Below, one piece after another: positions 10,528-19,869 of a stretch of 64,000 nucleotides of DNA. Numbering within the stretch: position 1 is the first letter of the stretch; every line of letters starts with the position of its first letter. Source of the DNA: Achromobacter xylosoxidans A8 (GTDB lineage: Bacteria > Pseudomonadota > Gammaproteobacteria > Burkholderiales > Burkholderiaceae_B). The notes beneath the pieces are model-generated. The model had not been told where the DNA came from and ran no database searches. It saw only the letters and a program-made list of their open reading frames with translations. A program made the translations under genes and the position numbers. The DNA is taken from positions 6,262,001-6,326,000 of the forward strand of contig NC_014640.1 in assembly GCF_000165835.1 (NCBI RefSeq). The letters are read 5' to 3'.

Positions 10528-11301
10528 CTAGGCCAGTCCCAACAGCCTTTCCGTCTCGCGCGCCAAGGCGACCAGCCGCGGGCCGATGTCGGCCGCGCGT
10601 TCGCGGTAAGGACCGTCGCCCGCCGGCACGCCGCAATTGAAGACATACAGCAGCGACTGGTAAGGCCGCCCCAGCGGCGCGGCAAAGCCGTAGGCGTCCG
10701 GACGCCACTCCAGGTTGTTGCCGCAATAGCCCTTGCGTTCCAGATCGCGGCGCGCGGCCGCCAGATTGGGGACGTGGGTCTCGTAGTGGCGTGCATCCGC
10801 CACGCGCAGCTGGTTCAGCACGGCAGCCCGCTCTTCGTCCGAAACTCGCGCCAGCCACGCCTTGCCGGCGGCGCTGGACAGCAAGGGCAGCGAAGCGCCG
10901 ATGTCCGGCCGGGTTTGCAAGGCCTCGTTGGACCTCGCCGTTTCCACGTACACCATCTGCAAGCGGTCGCGCACCACCAGGGACACGGCGCCCCGCGCAT
11001 GGTCGGCCAACTGCTTCATCAACGGCCGCGCCAACTGCCGGATCTGCATGCTGGCCAGCAGCGGATAGCTCAGCGCCAGCACCGAGGCGCCCAGCCGGTA
11101 GCGCGCCGGGTCGCCCTCGCGTTGCAAAAAACCCAGTTCGACCAGCGTGTGGGTCAGCCGCGCCACGGCGCTACGCGACAGGCCGGTCTGCTGCGCGAAG
11201 TCCTTGTTGGCCAGCACCGGCCGGTCAGCCCGGAAGCAGGCCAGGATATCGATGCCGCGCGCCAGCGTGGTGGTGAATTCGCGGTCCTGGTCACTCGTCA
11301 T
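10528..11301 (-). CDS. IclR family transcriptional regulator (second of a tandem pair)
   Basis: A 257-residue IclR protein with a winged helix-turn-helix (FAQQTGLSRSAVARLTHTL, about residues 35-55) and an effector domain with SLVVRDRLQMVYVETARS and LPLLSSAAGKAWLA. It is clearly paralogous to the next gene upstream: both share SYPLLAS...RQLARPLMK..AD and the VFNCGVP segment near the C-terminus. It overlaps the 3' end of that gene by 11 bp and is therefore translated from the same message. Likely targets are the divergent acyl-CoA dehydrogenase island or the downstream MFS gene; neither is proven. Confidence 0.9.
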   Translation of the reverse strand: MTSDQDREFTTTLARGIDILACFRADRPVLANKDFAQQTGLSRSAVARLTHTLVELGFLQREGDPARYRLGASVLALSYPLLASMQIRQLARPLMKQLADHARGAVSLVVRDRLQMVYVETARSNEALQTRPDIGASLPLLSSAAGKAWLARVSDEERAAVLNQLRVADARHYETHVPNLAAARRDLERKGYCGNNLEWRPDAYGFAAPLGRPYQSLLYVFNCGVPAGDGPYRERAADIGPRLVALARETERLLGLA

Positions 11302-12088
11302 GCTGACGCTCCAGCATTTTTTCGACGCGCGCCACCAGCGTCAGCAGGCGCGGCGCGATACGCCCGCGCAGGTCGCCCGGGCGCAGCCGCGTGACGGGCA
11401 CGCCGCAGTTGAACACCAGCGCCTGGCCATCGACGCGCGTGCGCATGGGTACCGCCACCGCGTGCACGTCCGAGTGCCAATCGCCCTGCCCCACGCAATA
11501 GCCGTACTCGGCGTAGTCGCGCCGCGCCTGCTCCCAGTCCGGCGCGTGGCGGCGCCACACGGCCGGGTCCTGGCGCCGCAGCGCCGCCAGCACGGGTTCG
11601 GCCTCGTCGTCCGGCGCGTGCGCCAGCCAGGCGCGCCCCATGGCCGAGGGCAGCAGCGGCAGCAAGGCGCCGATATCCGGGCGGAAGGACACGGCGTCAT
11701 GGCCGCGGCAGGTTTCCACATACACCATGTTCAAACCGTGATGCATGCCCAACGAGGCCGAGCCGCCAGCCGCATCGGCCAGCCGCTTCATCAGCGGACG
11801 CGCCAGTTGCCGGACCTTGATACTGGCCAGAAGCGGATAGCTCAGCGACAGCACCGCGGTACCCAGCCGGTAGCGGCGCAGGCCCGCGTCGTAGCGCAGC
11901 AGGCCGCGCTGCATCAGGGTGGTGGTCAGCCGTGAAATCGTGGCCTTGGACAGGCCGGTTCGGTCCGCCAGTTCGCGGTTGCTGAGCGCGGGTTCGCCGT
12001 GCCGGAAGGCCTGCAGCACCGACAAGCCGTGCGCCAGCGTGGTGGCGAAGGCGGGGTCGGCATGGCGCTCGCCCGGGCTGGTGGTCAT
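11291..12088 (-). CDS. IclR family transcriptional regulator (first of a tandem pair)
   Basis: A 265-residue IclR protein: helix-turn-helix with LADRTGLSKATISRLTTTL, then an effector domain containing GGSASLGMHHGLNMVYVETC. The ATG at 12088 (MTTSPGERH) is preferred over an upstream GTG-initiated extension because family members start shortly before the conserved ATTLAHGLSVLQAF. It is divergent from the acyl-CoA dehydrogenase at 12282, with an A+T-rich gap (12180-12240) that could hold shared operators, so it is the better candidate regulator of the acid-catabolism island. Confidence 0.9.
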   Translation of the reverse strand: MTTSPGERHADPAFATTLAHGLSVLQAFRHGEPALSNRELADRTGLSKATISRLTTTLMQRGLLRYDAGLRRYRLGTAVLSLSYPLLASIKVRQLARPLMKRLADAAGGSASLGMHHGLNMVYVETCRGHDAVSFRPDIGALLPLLPSAMGRAWLAHAPDDEAEPVLAALRRQDPAVWRRHAPDWEQARRDYAEYGYCVGQGDWHSDVHAVAVPMRTRVDGQALVFNCGVPVTRLRPGDLRGRIAPRLLTLVARVEKMLERQHDE

Positions 12089-12281
12089 GGTCGCGATCCT
12101 GATCCCGGGACGCGCGGAATGCGCGGCCCGTTCCTGAGAATCATAGAGCAGCGGTCGCCCCACCAGCACGCGTCACGTTCAAGATATCGAAACATTTGTC
12201 TCAAATCCCGCAGCCTTTTGCTAGCCTGGATTCAACACGGCGCGGCACCCATCAGCGCCCATGATGAAACGGAGACTAGCC

Positions 12282-13448
12282 ATGATCAGGGACCCCGACG
12301 GTTTCCCGCAATTCCTCGAATCGCTGCGCCGTTACGTGCGCGAGCAACTGGCGCCGCGCGAAGCCGAGGTCGCCCGCCTGGACGAGGTGCCGCAGGACCT
12401 GGTCGCCAGCATGGCCGCGCAAGGGCTGTTCGGCTACTCCATCCCGGAGCAATACGGCGGCGCGGGCATGACGACCGAAGAGCTGATCCTGGCCGCGATG
12501 GAGCTGTCGCAATGCTCGGTGGCATTCCGCGCCCGGGTCGGCACCAATACCGGCATCGGTTCCGAAGCGCTGGTGGCCGACGGCACCGATGCACAGAAAA
12601 CCCGCTACCTGCCGTTGCTGGCGTCCGGCGAACTGACCGGCTGCTTCGCCCTGACCGAGCCGCAGGCGGGATCCGACGCCACCGCCCTGCGCACCACCGC
12701 CGTGCGCGACGGCGACCACTATGTGCTGAACGGCGAGAAGTGCTTCATCACCAATGCGCCGCTGGCGGGCCTGTTCACCGTCATGGCGCGCACCGATCCG
12801 CAAGCGCCCGGCGCCAAGGGCATCACCGCCTTCATCGTGGAGCGCGGCACGCCGGGCCTGTCCACCGGCCAGCCCTACGACAAGATGGGCCAGGCCGGAT
12901 CGCCCGTGTCCTCCGTGCATTTCCAGGACTGCCGCGTGCCCGCTGCCAATATCATCGGCGGCCAGGAAGGCCTGGGCTTCAAGACCGCCATGAAGGTGCT
13001 GAACAAGCAGCGCATCCATCTGGCGGCGCTGTGCATAGGCCCGGCCATGCGCATGCTGGACGACACGCTGCGCTTCGTGGCCGAGCGCCAGCAATTCGGC
13101 AAGCCGCTGATGGACTTCCAGCTGATCCAGGCCATGCTGGCCGATTGCCAGACCGAGATCCAGGCCGCCCGCGCGCTGGTGCTGCAAACCGCCCGCGAAC
13201 GCGACGCGGGCGCGGACGTGACGCTGAATGCATCGATCTGCAAGTACTTCGCGTCGGAAATGTGCGGCCGCGTGGCTGACCGCTGCGTGCAGATGCATGG
13301 CGGCTATGGCTACATCGCCGACCATGGCATCGAACGCTTCTACCGCGACGTGCGCCTGTTCCGCCTGTACGAAGGCACCAGCCAGATCCATCAATTGAAT
13401 ATCGCCCGCCACACGCTGACCCAGGCGGGCTATACGCCCGGCCGCTAG
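12282..13448 (+). CDS. Acyl-CoA dehydrogenase
   Basis: A 388-residue FAD-dependent dehydrogenase that introduces an alpha,beta double bond into an acyl-CoA and passes electrons to ETF. Typical landmarks are CFALTEPQAGSD (FAD and substrate contacts), CFITNAPLA, the QFGKPLMDFQLIQ helix and MHGGYGYIAD. The catalytic base Glu364 is intact in RLYEGTSQIHQ. The ATG at 12282 has GGAG at 12271-12274; an ATG at 12261 lacks one. It heads the island running to 19850. Confidence 0.93.
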   Translation: MIRDPDGFPQFLESLRRYVREQLAPREAEVARLDEVPQDLVASMAAQGLFGYSIPEQYGGAGMTTEELILAAMELSQCSVAFRARVGTNTGIGSEALVADGTDAQKTRYLPLLASGELTGCFALTEPQAGSDATALRTTAVRDGDHYVLNGEKCFITNAPLAGLFTVMARTDPQAPGAKGITAFIVERGTPGLSTGQPYDKMGQAGSPVSSVHFQDCRVPAANIIGGQEGLGFKTAMKVLNKQRIHLAALCIGPAMRMLDDTLRFVAERQQFGKPLMDFQLIQAMLADCQTEIQAARALVLQTARERDAGADVTLNASICKYFASEMCGRVADRCVQMHGGYGYIADHGIERFYRDVRLFRLYEGTSQIHQLNIARHTLTQAGYTPGR

Positions 13449-13511
13449 GGCACTACCGGGACCGCAGCCGCAAGAAGCCGGCGGCCCATCAAACCAAAGG
13501 AGACTTCCATC

Positions 13512-14495
13512 ATGCTGCACAAGCACCTGCCGAAGTGGATCGGCGCAATGGCCGCCGCCCTCACCTGCGCCGCGCTGCCGCCGCAAGCCGCGGCCGCCTA
13601 CCCCGACAAGCCCGTGAGACTGATCGTGCCGTTCGCCCCGGGCGGCTCGACCGACATCCTGGGACGCCTGCTGGCCGAGGCCTTGCACCCCATCCTGGGC
13701 CAGCCCGTCATCGTCGAGAACAAGCCCGGCGCCGGCGGCAACATCGGCGGCGACTTCGTGGCGCGCGCCGCACCCGACGGCTACACGCTGCTGCTGGCAG
13801 CGGCGGGACCCACGGTCGTCAATCCCAGCCTGTACGCCAACATGCCGTTCAACCCGGCCAAGGACCTGGCGCCCATCACCTGCCTGGAGCGCGAGCACAA
13901 CCTGATGGTAGTGACGAAATCGATGCCGGTGAAGACGCTGCAGGAGTTCCTGCAATACGCGCGCAACAACCCCGGCAAGCTGTCCTTCGGCTCGCCGGGC
14001 AACGGCTCGCCCGCCCAGCTGGCCGGGGAACTACTCAAGCAGCAGACTGGCATCCAGGCCGAGCACGTGCCGTACAAAGGCTCCGGCCCCGCCATCACCG
14101 ACCTGGTGGCTGGCCACATCGATTTCATGATCGACAACATGCCGGCCCTGCTGCCGCAGGTCAAGGCCGGCGGGCTGCGCGCGCTGGCCGTGCCCAGCGA
14201 CCAGCGCGCCACCGCCGCGCCCGACATCCCCACTTTCGACGAGGCCGGCCAGAAGGGCTTTGTGGTGATGGCCTGGAAGGGCCTGATGGCGCCGGCCGGC
14301 ACCGATCCGGCGGTAATCGAGCGCCTGCACGCGGCCGTGGTCAAGGCACTGCAGGACCCGCAGTTACGCGCGCGCTTCCAGGAGCTGGGCGCCGAACCGC
14401 TGGCCAGCACGCCGGCCGAATTCGCCAAGCAGATCGCGGACGAAACCGCCTGGTGGGCAAAGCTGGTGCAGTCCACCGGCACCCGCATCCAATAG
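13512..14495 (+). CDS. Bug/TctC-family tripartite tricarboxylate-type periplasmic receptor
   Basis: A 327-residue exported solute-binding protein with signal peptide ending in [13 protein letters not shown]. Family marks are [19 protein letters not shown], the [13 protein letters not shown] strand-turn and the [17 protein letters not shown] segment. Bug receptors bind carboxylates through two beta loops and water bridges. AAGGAGA provides a strong ribosome site. No TctA or TctB membrane gene is nearby. It lies between two acyl-CoA dehydrogenases, so it probably delivers the organic acid catabolised by the island. Confidence 0.93.
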   Translation: MLHKHLPKWIGAMAAALTCAALPPQAAAAYPDKPVRLIVPFAPGGSTDILGRLLAEALHPILGQPVIVENKPGAGGNIGGDFVARAAPDGYTLLLAAAGPTVVNPSLYANMPFNPAKDLAPITCLEREHNLMVVTKSMPVKTLQEFLQYARNNPGKLSFGSPGNGSPAQLAGELLKQQTGIQAEHVPYKGSGPAITDLVAGHIDFMIDNMPALLPQVKAGGLRALAVPSDQRATAAPDIPTFDEAGQKGFVVMAWKGLMAPAGTDPAVIERLHAAVVKALQDPQLRARFQELGAEPLASTPAEFAKQIADETAWWAKLVQSTGTRIQ

Positions 14496-14523
14496 TCCAT
14501 CGGTCCATCGCGGAGAAATTGCC

Positions 14524-15495
14524 ATGCCATCCTTCATCCGAACGCTGCACGCCTTGTGCGCGGCCGCCGTACTGGCCGCGGCCGGGAACGCGCAGGCCGC
14601 CGCCTATCCCGACAAGCCGGTGCGCCTGATCGTGCCCTATGCGGCCGGTGGCGGCACCGACACCGCGGCGCGCATGATCGCCCGCAAGCTGGCGCCCTTG
14701 CTGGGCCAGCCCGTGGTGGTCGAAAACAAGCCCGGCGGCGCCACGCAGATCGGCACCGCCTATGTCGCCAGCGCCGCGCCCGACGGATATACCTTGCTGA
14801 TGGGCACGGCCAACCTGGCGACCAATAGCGTGCTGTACGCCAAGCTGCCCTACGACGTGAAGAAGGATCTTGCGCCGGTCGCGTGGGCCACGGACGTGCC
14901 GGTCTACCTGCTGTTGCCGGCCGCCAGCCCCTGGCGCACGCTGGAGGACCTCAAGCGCGCCGCCGCGCAGCAGCAGGGCCTGACCTACGCCACGGCCGGC
15001 ACCGGCAGCATTCCGCATCTGGCGGGCGAACAGTTCGCGCACCGGACCGGCATCGCGCTGCGGCACATTCCCTACAAGGGCAGCAGCGAAGCCGCCACCG
15101 CGCTGGTCGGCGGACAGGTCCAGCTGAGCTTCGACAATCTGGCGCCGGTTCTTGCGCAGGTCAAGGCCGGCCGCCTGCGGGCCGTCGCCATTGCCGCGCA
15201 GGCGCGCAATCCCGAGATGCCCGACGTACCCACGCTGGCCGAGCTGGGCGTGCCGCTGGCGGCCTCGTCCTGGTGGGGCGTGATGGCGCCGGCGCGTACG
15301 CCGAAGGACGTGATCGCCCTGCTGAACCGGCAGCTCAACAGCGTGCTGGCCGATCCTGAAGTGCGCAGCTACTTCGCCGGGCTGGGCATGCAAGCCACCG
15401 GCGGCACGCCCGAAGCCTTCGGCCAGCACATCGCCGACGAAACCGACAGATGGCGCGCCGTGGTCAAGCAGGCTGGCGTGAAGATCGAGGAATAA
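14524..15495 (+). CDS. Bug/TctC-family periplasmic receptor (second in the island)
   Basis: A 323-residue paralogue of the preceding gene, 28 bp downstream. A signal peptide ends at [12 protein letters not shown]. Conserved landmarks are VRLIVPYAAGGGTDT, VVENKPGGATQIGT, and IPYKGSSEAATALVGGQ. Two adjacent receptors of this family with different loop residues imply either two ligands or a sensor plus a transport receptor. Its stop is three bases before the next acyl-CoA dehydrogenase ATG. Confidence 0.93.
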   Translation: MPSFIRTLHALCAAAVLAAAGNAQAAAYPDKPVRLIVPYAAGGGTDTAARMIARKLAPLLGQPVVVENKPGGATQIGTAYVASAAPDGYTLLMGTANLATNSVLYAKLPYDVKKDLAPVAWATDVPVYLLLPAASPWRTLEDLKRAAAQQQGLTYATAGTGSIPHLAGEQFAHRTGIALRHIPYKGSSEAATALVGGQVQLSFDNLAPVLAQVKAGRLRAVAIAAQARNPEMPDVPTLAELGVPLAASSWWGVMAPARTPKDVIALLNRQLNSVLADPEVRSYFAGLGMQATGGTPEAFGQHIADETDRWRAVVKQAGVKIEE

Positions 15496-15498
15496 ACC

Positions 15499-16668
15499 AT
15501 GCAGTCCAAGCAAGAACATGCCAGCGGCGACGCCCTGCAAGACCTGTGCGCGCGCGTGCGCCGCTTCGTGGACGAGGTCGCAATACCCGCCGAGTCCCCC
15601 GCCATCGCCCGCGACGTAAGCGCGCTGGACAGCTGCGTCGCCCGCTTGCGCACCCAGGCCCGCGAGGCCGGCCTGTATGCGCCGCAGCTGCCCGAGGAAT
15701 GGGGCGGGCTGGGGCTGGGCTGGCGCGCGCTGGCGCAGGTGCTGGAGGAAGCGGGACGCGGATTCCTGGGGCCCGCCGCGCTGAACTGCGCCGCGCCCGA
15801 CCAGCCCAACATGCTGACGCTGCTGCGCCTGGGCAACCCTGCCCAGCAGGAACGCTTCCTCGCGCCGCTGGTGCGCGGCGAGCAGCGCGCCTGCTTCGCC
15901 ATGACCGAGCCCGCACCCGGCGCCGGCTCCGATCCGTCCATGCTGCGCACCCGCGCCGAGCGGCGCGGCGCGCGCTGGGTGCTGAACGGCCACAAGCAAT
16001 TCATCAGCGGCGGCGTGGGCGCGGATTTCGCGCTGGTGCTGGCGCGCGCGGAAGCCGGCGTCACGCTGTTCCTGGTGCCTGCCGATACGCCCGGCTATCG
16101 CGTAGTGCGCGATATCGGCATGGTCACGGGCTACCAGATCGGCGGCCACGCCGAGATCTTGCTGCAGGACTGCGAGGTCGGCGACGAGGCCGTGCTGGGC
16201 GAACCCGGCCGTGGCCTGGAATATGCACAGCTGCGGCTGGAACCCGCCCGCCTGTCCCATTGCATGCGCTACATCGGCCGCGCGCGGCGCGCGCTGGAGA
16301 CGGCGCAAGCCTATGTGGTGCAGCGCGACTCCTTCGGCTCGCGCCTGGCGGACCTGCAGCAGATCCAGGCCATGGTCGCGGATTCGCACATCGACCTGCA
16401 CGCCAGTCGGCTCATGACGCTGGACTGCGCCGGCCGCATGGACGAAGGCCTGTCGGTGAAGCAGCACAGCGCCATGACCAAGGTCTTCGTGTCCGAAGCC
16501 GTGAACCGCGTGGCCGACCGCGCCGTGCAGATGATGGGCGCGTCGGGCCTGTCCGACGACACACCCGTAGCCATGGTCTGGCAGGAAATGCGCCCCTTCC
16601 GCATCTACGACGGCGCCAATGAACTGCACCGCGCCACGCTGGCGCGCCGGCTGCTGGCGCAAGCCTGA
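15499..16668 (+). CDS. Acyl-CoA dehydrogenase family protein with Asp at the catalytic-base position
   Basis: A 389-residue flavoprotein: N-terminal helical domain, CFAMTEPAPGAGSDPS middle domain, and C-terminal helices with DSFGSRLADLQQIQAM and MMGASGLSDD. In the C-terminal active-site segment the usual YEGT is replaced by FRIYDGANELHR, putting Asp371 where the Glu base normally stands. ACAD10/11-type enzymes carry a comparable Asp (DGPDEVH), so the enzyme may still be active on hydroxyacyl or branched substrates. It is tightly coupled to the Bug receptor upstream and 18 bp from acuI downstream. Confidence 0.9.
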   Translation: MQSKQEHASGDALQDLCARVRRFVDEVAIPAESPAIARDVSALDSCVARLRTQAREAGLYAPQLPEEWGGLGLGWRALAQVLEEAGRGFLGPAALNCAAPDQPNMLTLLRLGNPAQQERFLAPLVRGEQRACFAMTEPAPGAGSDPSMLRTRAERRGARWVLNGHKQFISGGVGADFALVLARAEAGVTLFLVPADTPGYRVVRDIGMVTGYQIGGHAEILLQDCEVGDEAVLGEPGRGLEYAQLRLEPARLSHCMRYIGRARRALETAQAYVVQRDSFGSRLADLQQIQAMVADSHIDLHASRLMTLDCAGRMDEGLSVKQHSAMTKVFVSEAVNRVADRAVQMMGASGLSDDTPVAMVWQEMRPFRIYDGANELHRATLARRLLAQA

Positions 16669-16686
16669 ACCGCAATGGAGACGAGC

Positions 16687-17682
16687 ATGCAGAATCCCGA
16701 ATTCCAAGCCTACCGCCTGCACGCAGGCGCGACGGGCGAGCCGCCGCAAGGCCGCTACGACACCCTGACCACGGACCAGCTGTCCGCGGGCGACACGCTC
16801 ATCAAGGTGGCCTACGCCGGCCTCAACTACAAGGACGCGCTGGCCCAGGCCGGGCGCGGCGGCATCGTCCGCGAATATCCGCGCATCGGCGGCATCGACC
16901 TCTCGGGTACCGTGGTGCATTCCGCCGACCCGGCTCTCGCGCCCGGCCAGGAGGTCGTGGTGCACGGCTTCGGCATCGGCGTGGATTGCGACGGCGGCTA
17001 TGCCGAGTACGCGCGGGTGCGCCATGACTGGGTGCTGCCGCTGCCCGCCGGCATCGGGCTGCGCGACGCCGCCGTGCTGGGCGCCGCGGGCTATACCGCC
17101 GCGCTGTCGCTGCACTGGATGGAGCACTGCGGACTGACGCCGGAGCACGGCGAGGTGCTGGTCACCGGCGCCACCGGCGGCGTCGCCGGCGTCGCCATCG
17201 ACATTCTGAGCCAGCGCGGCTACCGCGTCTGCGCCATGTCAGGCAAGCCGGATGCGGAGAACTATCTGCGCTCATTGGGCGCGCGGGAGGTGATGGCCCC
17301 GCCCGACCTGTCCGCCGGCATCAAGCCGCTCATGAGCGCGCGCTGGGCGGGCGTGGTCGACTCCGTGGGCGGCCCGCTGCTGGCGCACGCCCTGGCCAGC
17401 CTGAAGCCGGACGGCGTGGCCGCCGCCTTCGGCAATGCGGGCGGGGCGGAACTGCCCACCTCGGTCATCCCCTTCATCCTGCGCGGCGTCAAGCTGCTGG
17501 GCATCAACGCCAACAGCCCCATGCCGCTGCGGCGCCAGGTATGGAACAAGCTTGCCGCCGAATACCACCCCGCGCATCTCGACCTGATCGCGCGCGTCAT
17601 CGAACCCCGCGAACTGCCCCAGGCACTGGCCGCCATGCTCGAACGCGGCAGCACCGGCCGCAGCGTCGTGCGTTTCTCCTGA
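16687..17682 (+). CDS. acuI: YhdH/AcuI-type acrylyl-CoA reductase family oxidoreductase
   Basis: A 331-residue zinc-independent medium-chain reductase. The N-terminal GroES-like domain contains YAGLNYKDALAQAG and RIGGIDLSGTV; the Rossmann domain has VLVTGATGGVAGVAIDIL, as in E. coli YhdH and Rhodobacter AcuI, which reduce acryloyl-CoA to propionyl-CoA with NADPH. The ATG at 16687 follows GGAG by six bases; the upstream in-frame ATG at 16675 has no such site. Placed after two acyl-CoA dehydrogenases, it could handle enoyl-CoA intermediates. Substrate is inferred; the family assignment is firm. Confidence 0.87.
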   Translation: MQNPEFQAYRLHAGATGEPPQGRYDTLTTDQLSAGDTLIKVAYAGLNYKDALAQAGRGGIVREYPRIGGIDLSGTVVHSADPALAPGQEVVVHGFGIGVDCDGGYAEYARVRHDWVLPLPAGIGLRDAAVLGAAGYTAALSLHWMEHCGLTPEHGEVLVTGATGGVAGVAIDILSQRGYRVCAMSGKPDAENYLRSLGAREVMAPPDLSAGIKPLMSARWAGVVDSVGGPLLAHALASLKPDGVAAAFGNAGGAELPTSVIPFILRGVKLLGINANSPMPLRRQVWNKLAAEYHPAHLDLIARVIEPRELPQALAAMLERGSTGRSVVRFS

Positions 17683-17699
17683 TCCTTCATCGCCACATC

Positions 17700-19850
17700 A
17701 TGACCGACACTTCCCTGTCCCGCCTCTTCGATCCGCAAGCGATCGCCATCGTCGGCGCCTCGGCCACGCCGGGCAAGATCGGCGCGATGCCGATCAGCCT
17801 GCTGCTGCAGCACGGCTACGGCGGCCGCATCATTCCCGTCAACCCGCGTGCGGACGTCATCGCCGGGCTCCCCGTCATACCCGGTCTGGACGCGCTGGAC
17901 GCGGACGTGGACCTGGCCATCCTGGCCGTGCCGGCCGCCCACGCCGCGCAGGCGCTGGAACGCGCCCGGCCCGGCCAGGTCGGCGCGGCGGTGGTGTTCA
18001 CTTCCGGCTTCTCCGAGACCGGCGCACACGGCGCCGGGCAACAGGAACGGCTCTGCGCCATCGCGCGCGAGCGCGGCATCCGGCTGCTGGGTCCCAATTG
18101 CCTGGGCTTCATGAACGTGCGGCGCAATGTCTATGCCACCTTCTCGCCCGCGCCGGCCAACGGCGTGGTCGCCCCCGGCGGCATCGGCATGGTGTCGCAG
18201 AGCGGCGCGTTCGGCGCCTACGCCTACAGCATGGCGCGCGAACGCGGCCTGGGCCTGTCGCACTGGATCAGCACCGGCAACGAGGCCGACATCGACGTCG
18301 CCGACTGCATCGAATGGCTGGCGCGCGACGCCGATACCCGCGTCATCATGGCCTACATGGAAGGCTGCCGCGACGGCGCCAAGCTGCGCCGCGCGCTGGC
18401 CGCGGCGCGCGCGGCGGGCAAGCCCGTGGTCGTCACCAAGATCGGCCGCACCCAGGCCGGCGCGCAAGCCGCGGCTTCGCACACTGCTGCCCTGGCCGGC
18501 GACGACGCCGTGTACGACGCGCTATTCCGCCAGTACGGCGCTCTGCGCGCGCGCACCATCGAGGAATTCTTCAACCTGGGCTATGCGCTGGACACCTGGA
18601 AACGGCCGCCGCAAGGCCGGCGTCTGGGGATTTTCACCATCTCGGGCGGAGTCGGCGCGTTGATGGCCGACGAAGCCGCCGACACCGGCCTGGCGCTGCC
18701 CGAGCCCGCCGCCGACGCGCAAGCCCGGCTGCTGGAGCGCGTGCCCTTCGCCAGCGGTCGCAACCCGGTGGACGTCACCGGCCAGGCCGTGTCCGAACCT
18801 GGGCTGCTGCTGGCCACCGCCGACGACATGCTGGCCGATGGCCGCTATGACGCCCTGGCCGTCTTCCTGGCCGCCGCTGGATCCTCCGAGATCCTGTGGC
18901 CCACCTTCGAGGCCTTCGCGCGGCAGATGCAGGCCCGCCATCCGGACGTGCCGCTGGCGATCAGCGCGCTGTTCCCACCCGCGCGCCGCCGCGAACTGGA
19001 ACAGCTGGGCTGCCTGGTCTTCCCCGATCCCAGCGCCGCCATCCGCACGATAGGCGCGGTGGCCGGGCTGGCGGCCAATGCGGATCACGACAAGGCTGAG
19101 GAAGATCGCGCAACCCAGTCAGCCGACACGCCGCCACTGCTGGACGCCTATAACGAAGTTCAGGCAATGGAGCTGCTGCGCCAAGCCGGCTTGCCCGCCT
19201 CTCCCTGCACGCTGGCCACCGACGCCGACGCCGCGGTGCGCGCCGTCGCCGCCATGAGCGCAACCGGCCGCGACGCCTCGGGCGATAGCGTCCCCGTGGT
19301 GCTCAAGGTGGTCTCGCCCGACATCACGCACAAGAGCGACGTGGGCGGCGTGAAGCTCAATATCCGCGGCGAAGACGCCGTGCAGCGCGCCTACGCCGAC
19401 ATCATGGCCTCGGTGCGCCAGCACCGGCCCGACGCCCGCATCGATGGCGTACTCGTCGCCCCCATGGCGCCCAAGGGCGTGGAATGCATCGCCGGCGTGC
19501 ATTGCGATCCGGTCTTCGGCCCGGTCGTCATGTTCGGGTTGGGCGGCGTCTTCGTCGAAGTGCTCAAGGACGTGAGCTTCCGCCTCGCGCCCTTCGGCCG
19601 CGACGAGGCCATGGCGATGATCCGCGAGATCAAGGGCTACGCGCTGCTGCAAGGCGCGCGCGGCGCGCCCCCTTGCGACATCGATGCGCTGGCCGACGCG
19701 CTGGCGGCTCTGTCCCGTTTCGCCCACGCGCGTAGCGCGGACTTCAGTTCGGTGGAGATCAATCCCTTGCTGGCGCTGCCTGAGGGGCAAGGCGCCATGG
19801 CGCTGGATGCAGTGGTGATACGGGGCGGGGGAGCTGCCCAGACGGTCTAA
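17700..19850 (+). CDS. ADP-forming acyl-CoA synthetase (fused alpha-beta acetate-CoA ligase family)
   Basis: A 716-residue single-chain nucleoside-diphosphate-forming acyl-CoA synthetase. An N-terminal CoA-binding Rossmann domain (AIAIVGASATPGKIG, residues about 14-30) is followed by succinyl-CoA-ligase-like domains carrying the phosphohistidine His261 in ASHTAALAGDDAVYDALF. The C-terminal third is an ATP-grasp domain (VVLKVVSPDITHKSDVGG). Such enzymes interconvert acid + CoA + ATP with acyl-CoA + ADP + Pi. As the last gene of the island it likely activates the imported acid. The start ATG at 17700 lacks a clear Shine-Dalgarno but fits the family N-terminus. Confidence 0.9.
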   Translation: MTDTSLSRLFDPQAIAIVGASATPGKIGAMPISLLLQHGYGGRIIPVNPRADVIAGLPVIPGLDALDADVDLAILAVPAAHAAQALERARPGQVGAAVVFTSGFSETGAHGAGQQERLCAIARERGIRLLGPNCLGFMNVRRNVYATFSPAPANGVVAPGGIGMVSQSGAFGAYAYSMARERGLGLSHWISTGNEADIDVADCIEWLARDADTRVIMAYMEGCRDGAKLRRALAAARAAGKPVVVTKIGRTQAGAQAAASHTAALAGDDAVYDALFRQYGALRARTIEEFFNLGYALDTWKRPPQGRRLGIFTISGGVGALMADEAADTGLALPEPAADAQARLLERVPFASGRNPVDVTGQAVSEPGLLLATADDMLADGRYDALAVFLAAAGSSEILWPTFEAFARQMQARHPDVPLAISALFPPARRRELEQLGCLVFPDPSAAIRTIGAVAGLAANADHDKAEEDRATQSADTPPLLDAYNEVQAMELLRQAGLPASPCTLATDADAAVRAVAAMSATGRDASGDSVPVVLKVVSPDITHKSDVGGVKLNIRGEDAVQRAYADIMASVRQHRPDARIDGVLVAPMAPKGVECIAGVHCDPVFGPVVMFGLGGVFVEVLKDVSFRLAPFGRDEAMAMIREIKGYALLQGARGAPPCDIDALADALAALSRFAHARSADFSSVEINPLLALPEGQGAMALDAVVIRGGGAAQTV

Positions 19851-19869
19851 CCCATGCGGCCACGGGCGG

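Noticed and set aside
12276..13955. 559-residue minus-strand ORF
   Set aside because: Shadow of the acyl-CoA dehydrogenase and Bug genes.
15464..15916. 150-residue minus-strand ORF in the acyl-CoA dehydrogenase
   Set aside because: Antisense shadow with Arg/Ala-biased composition.
14341..17148. 935-residue minus-strand ORF
   Set aside because: Antisense to Bug, acyl-CoA dehydrogenase and acuI genes; it is a G+C-driven open frame with no recognisable domain.
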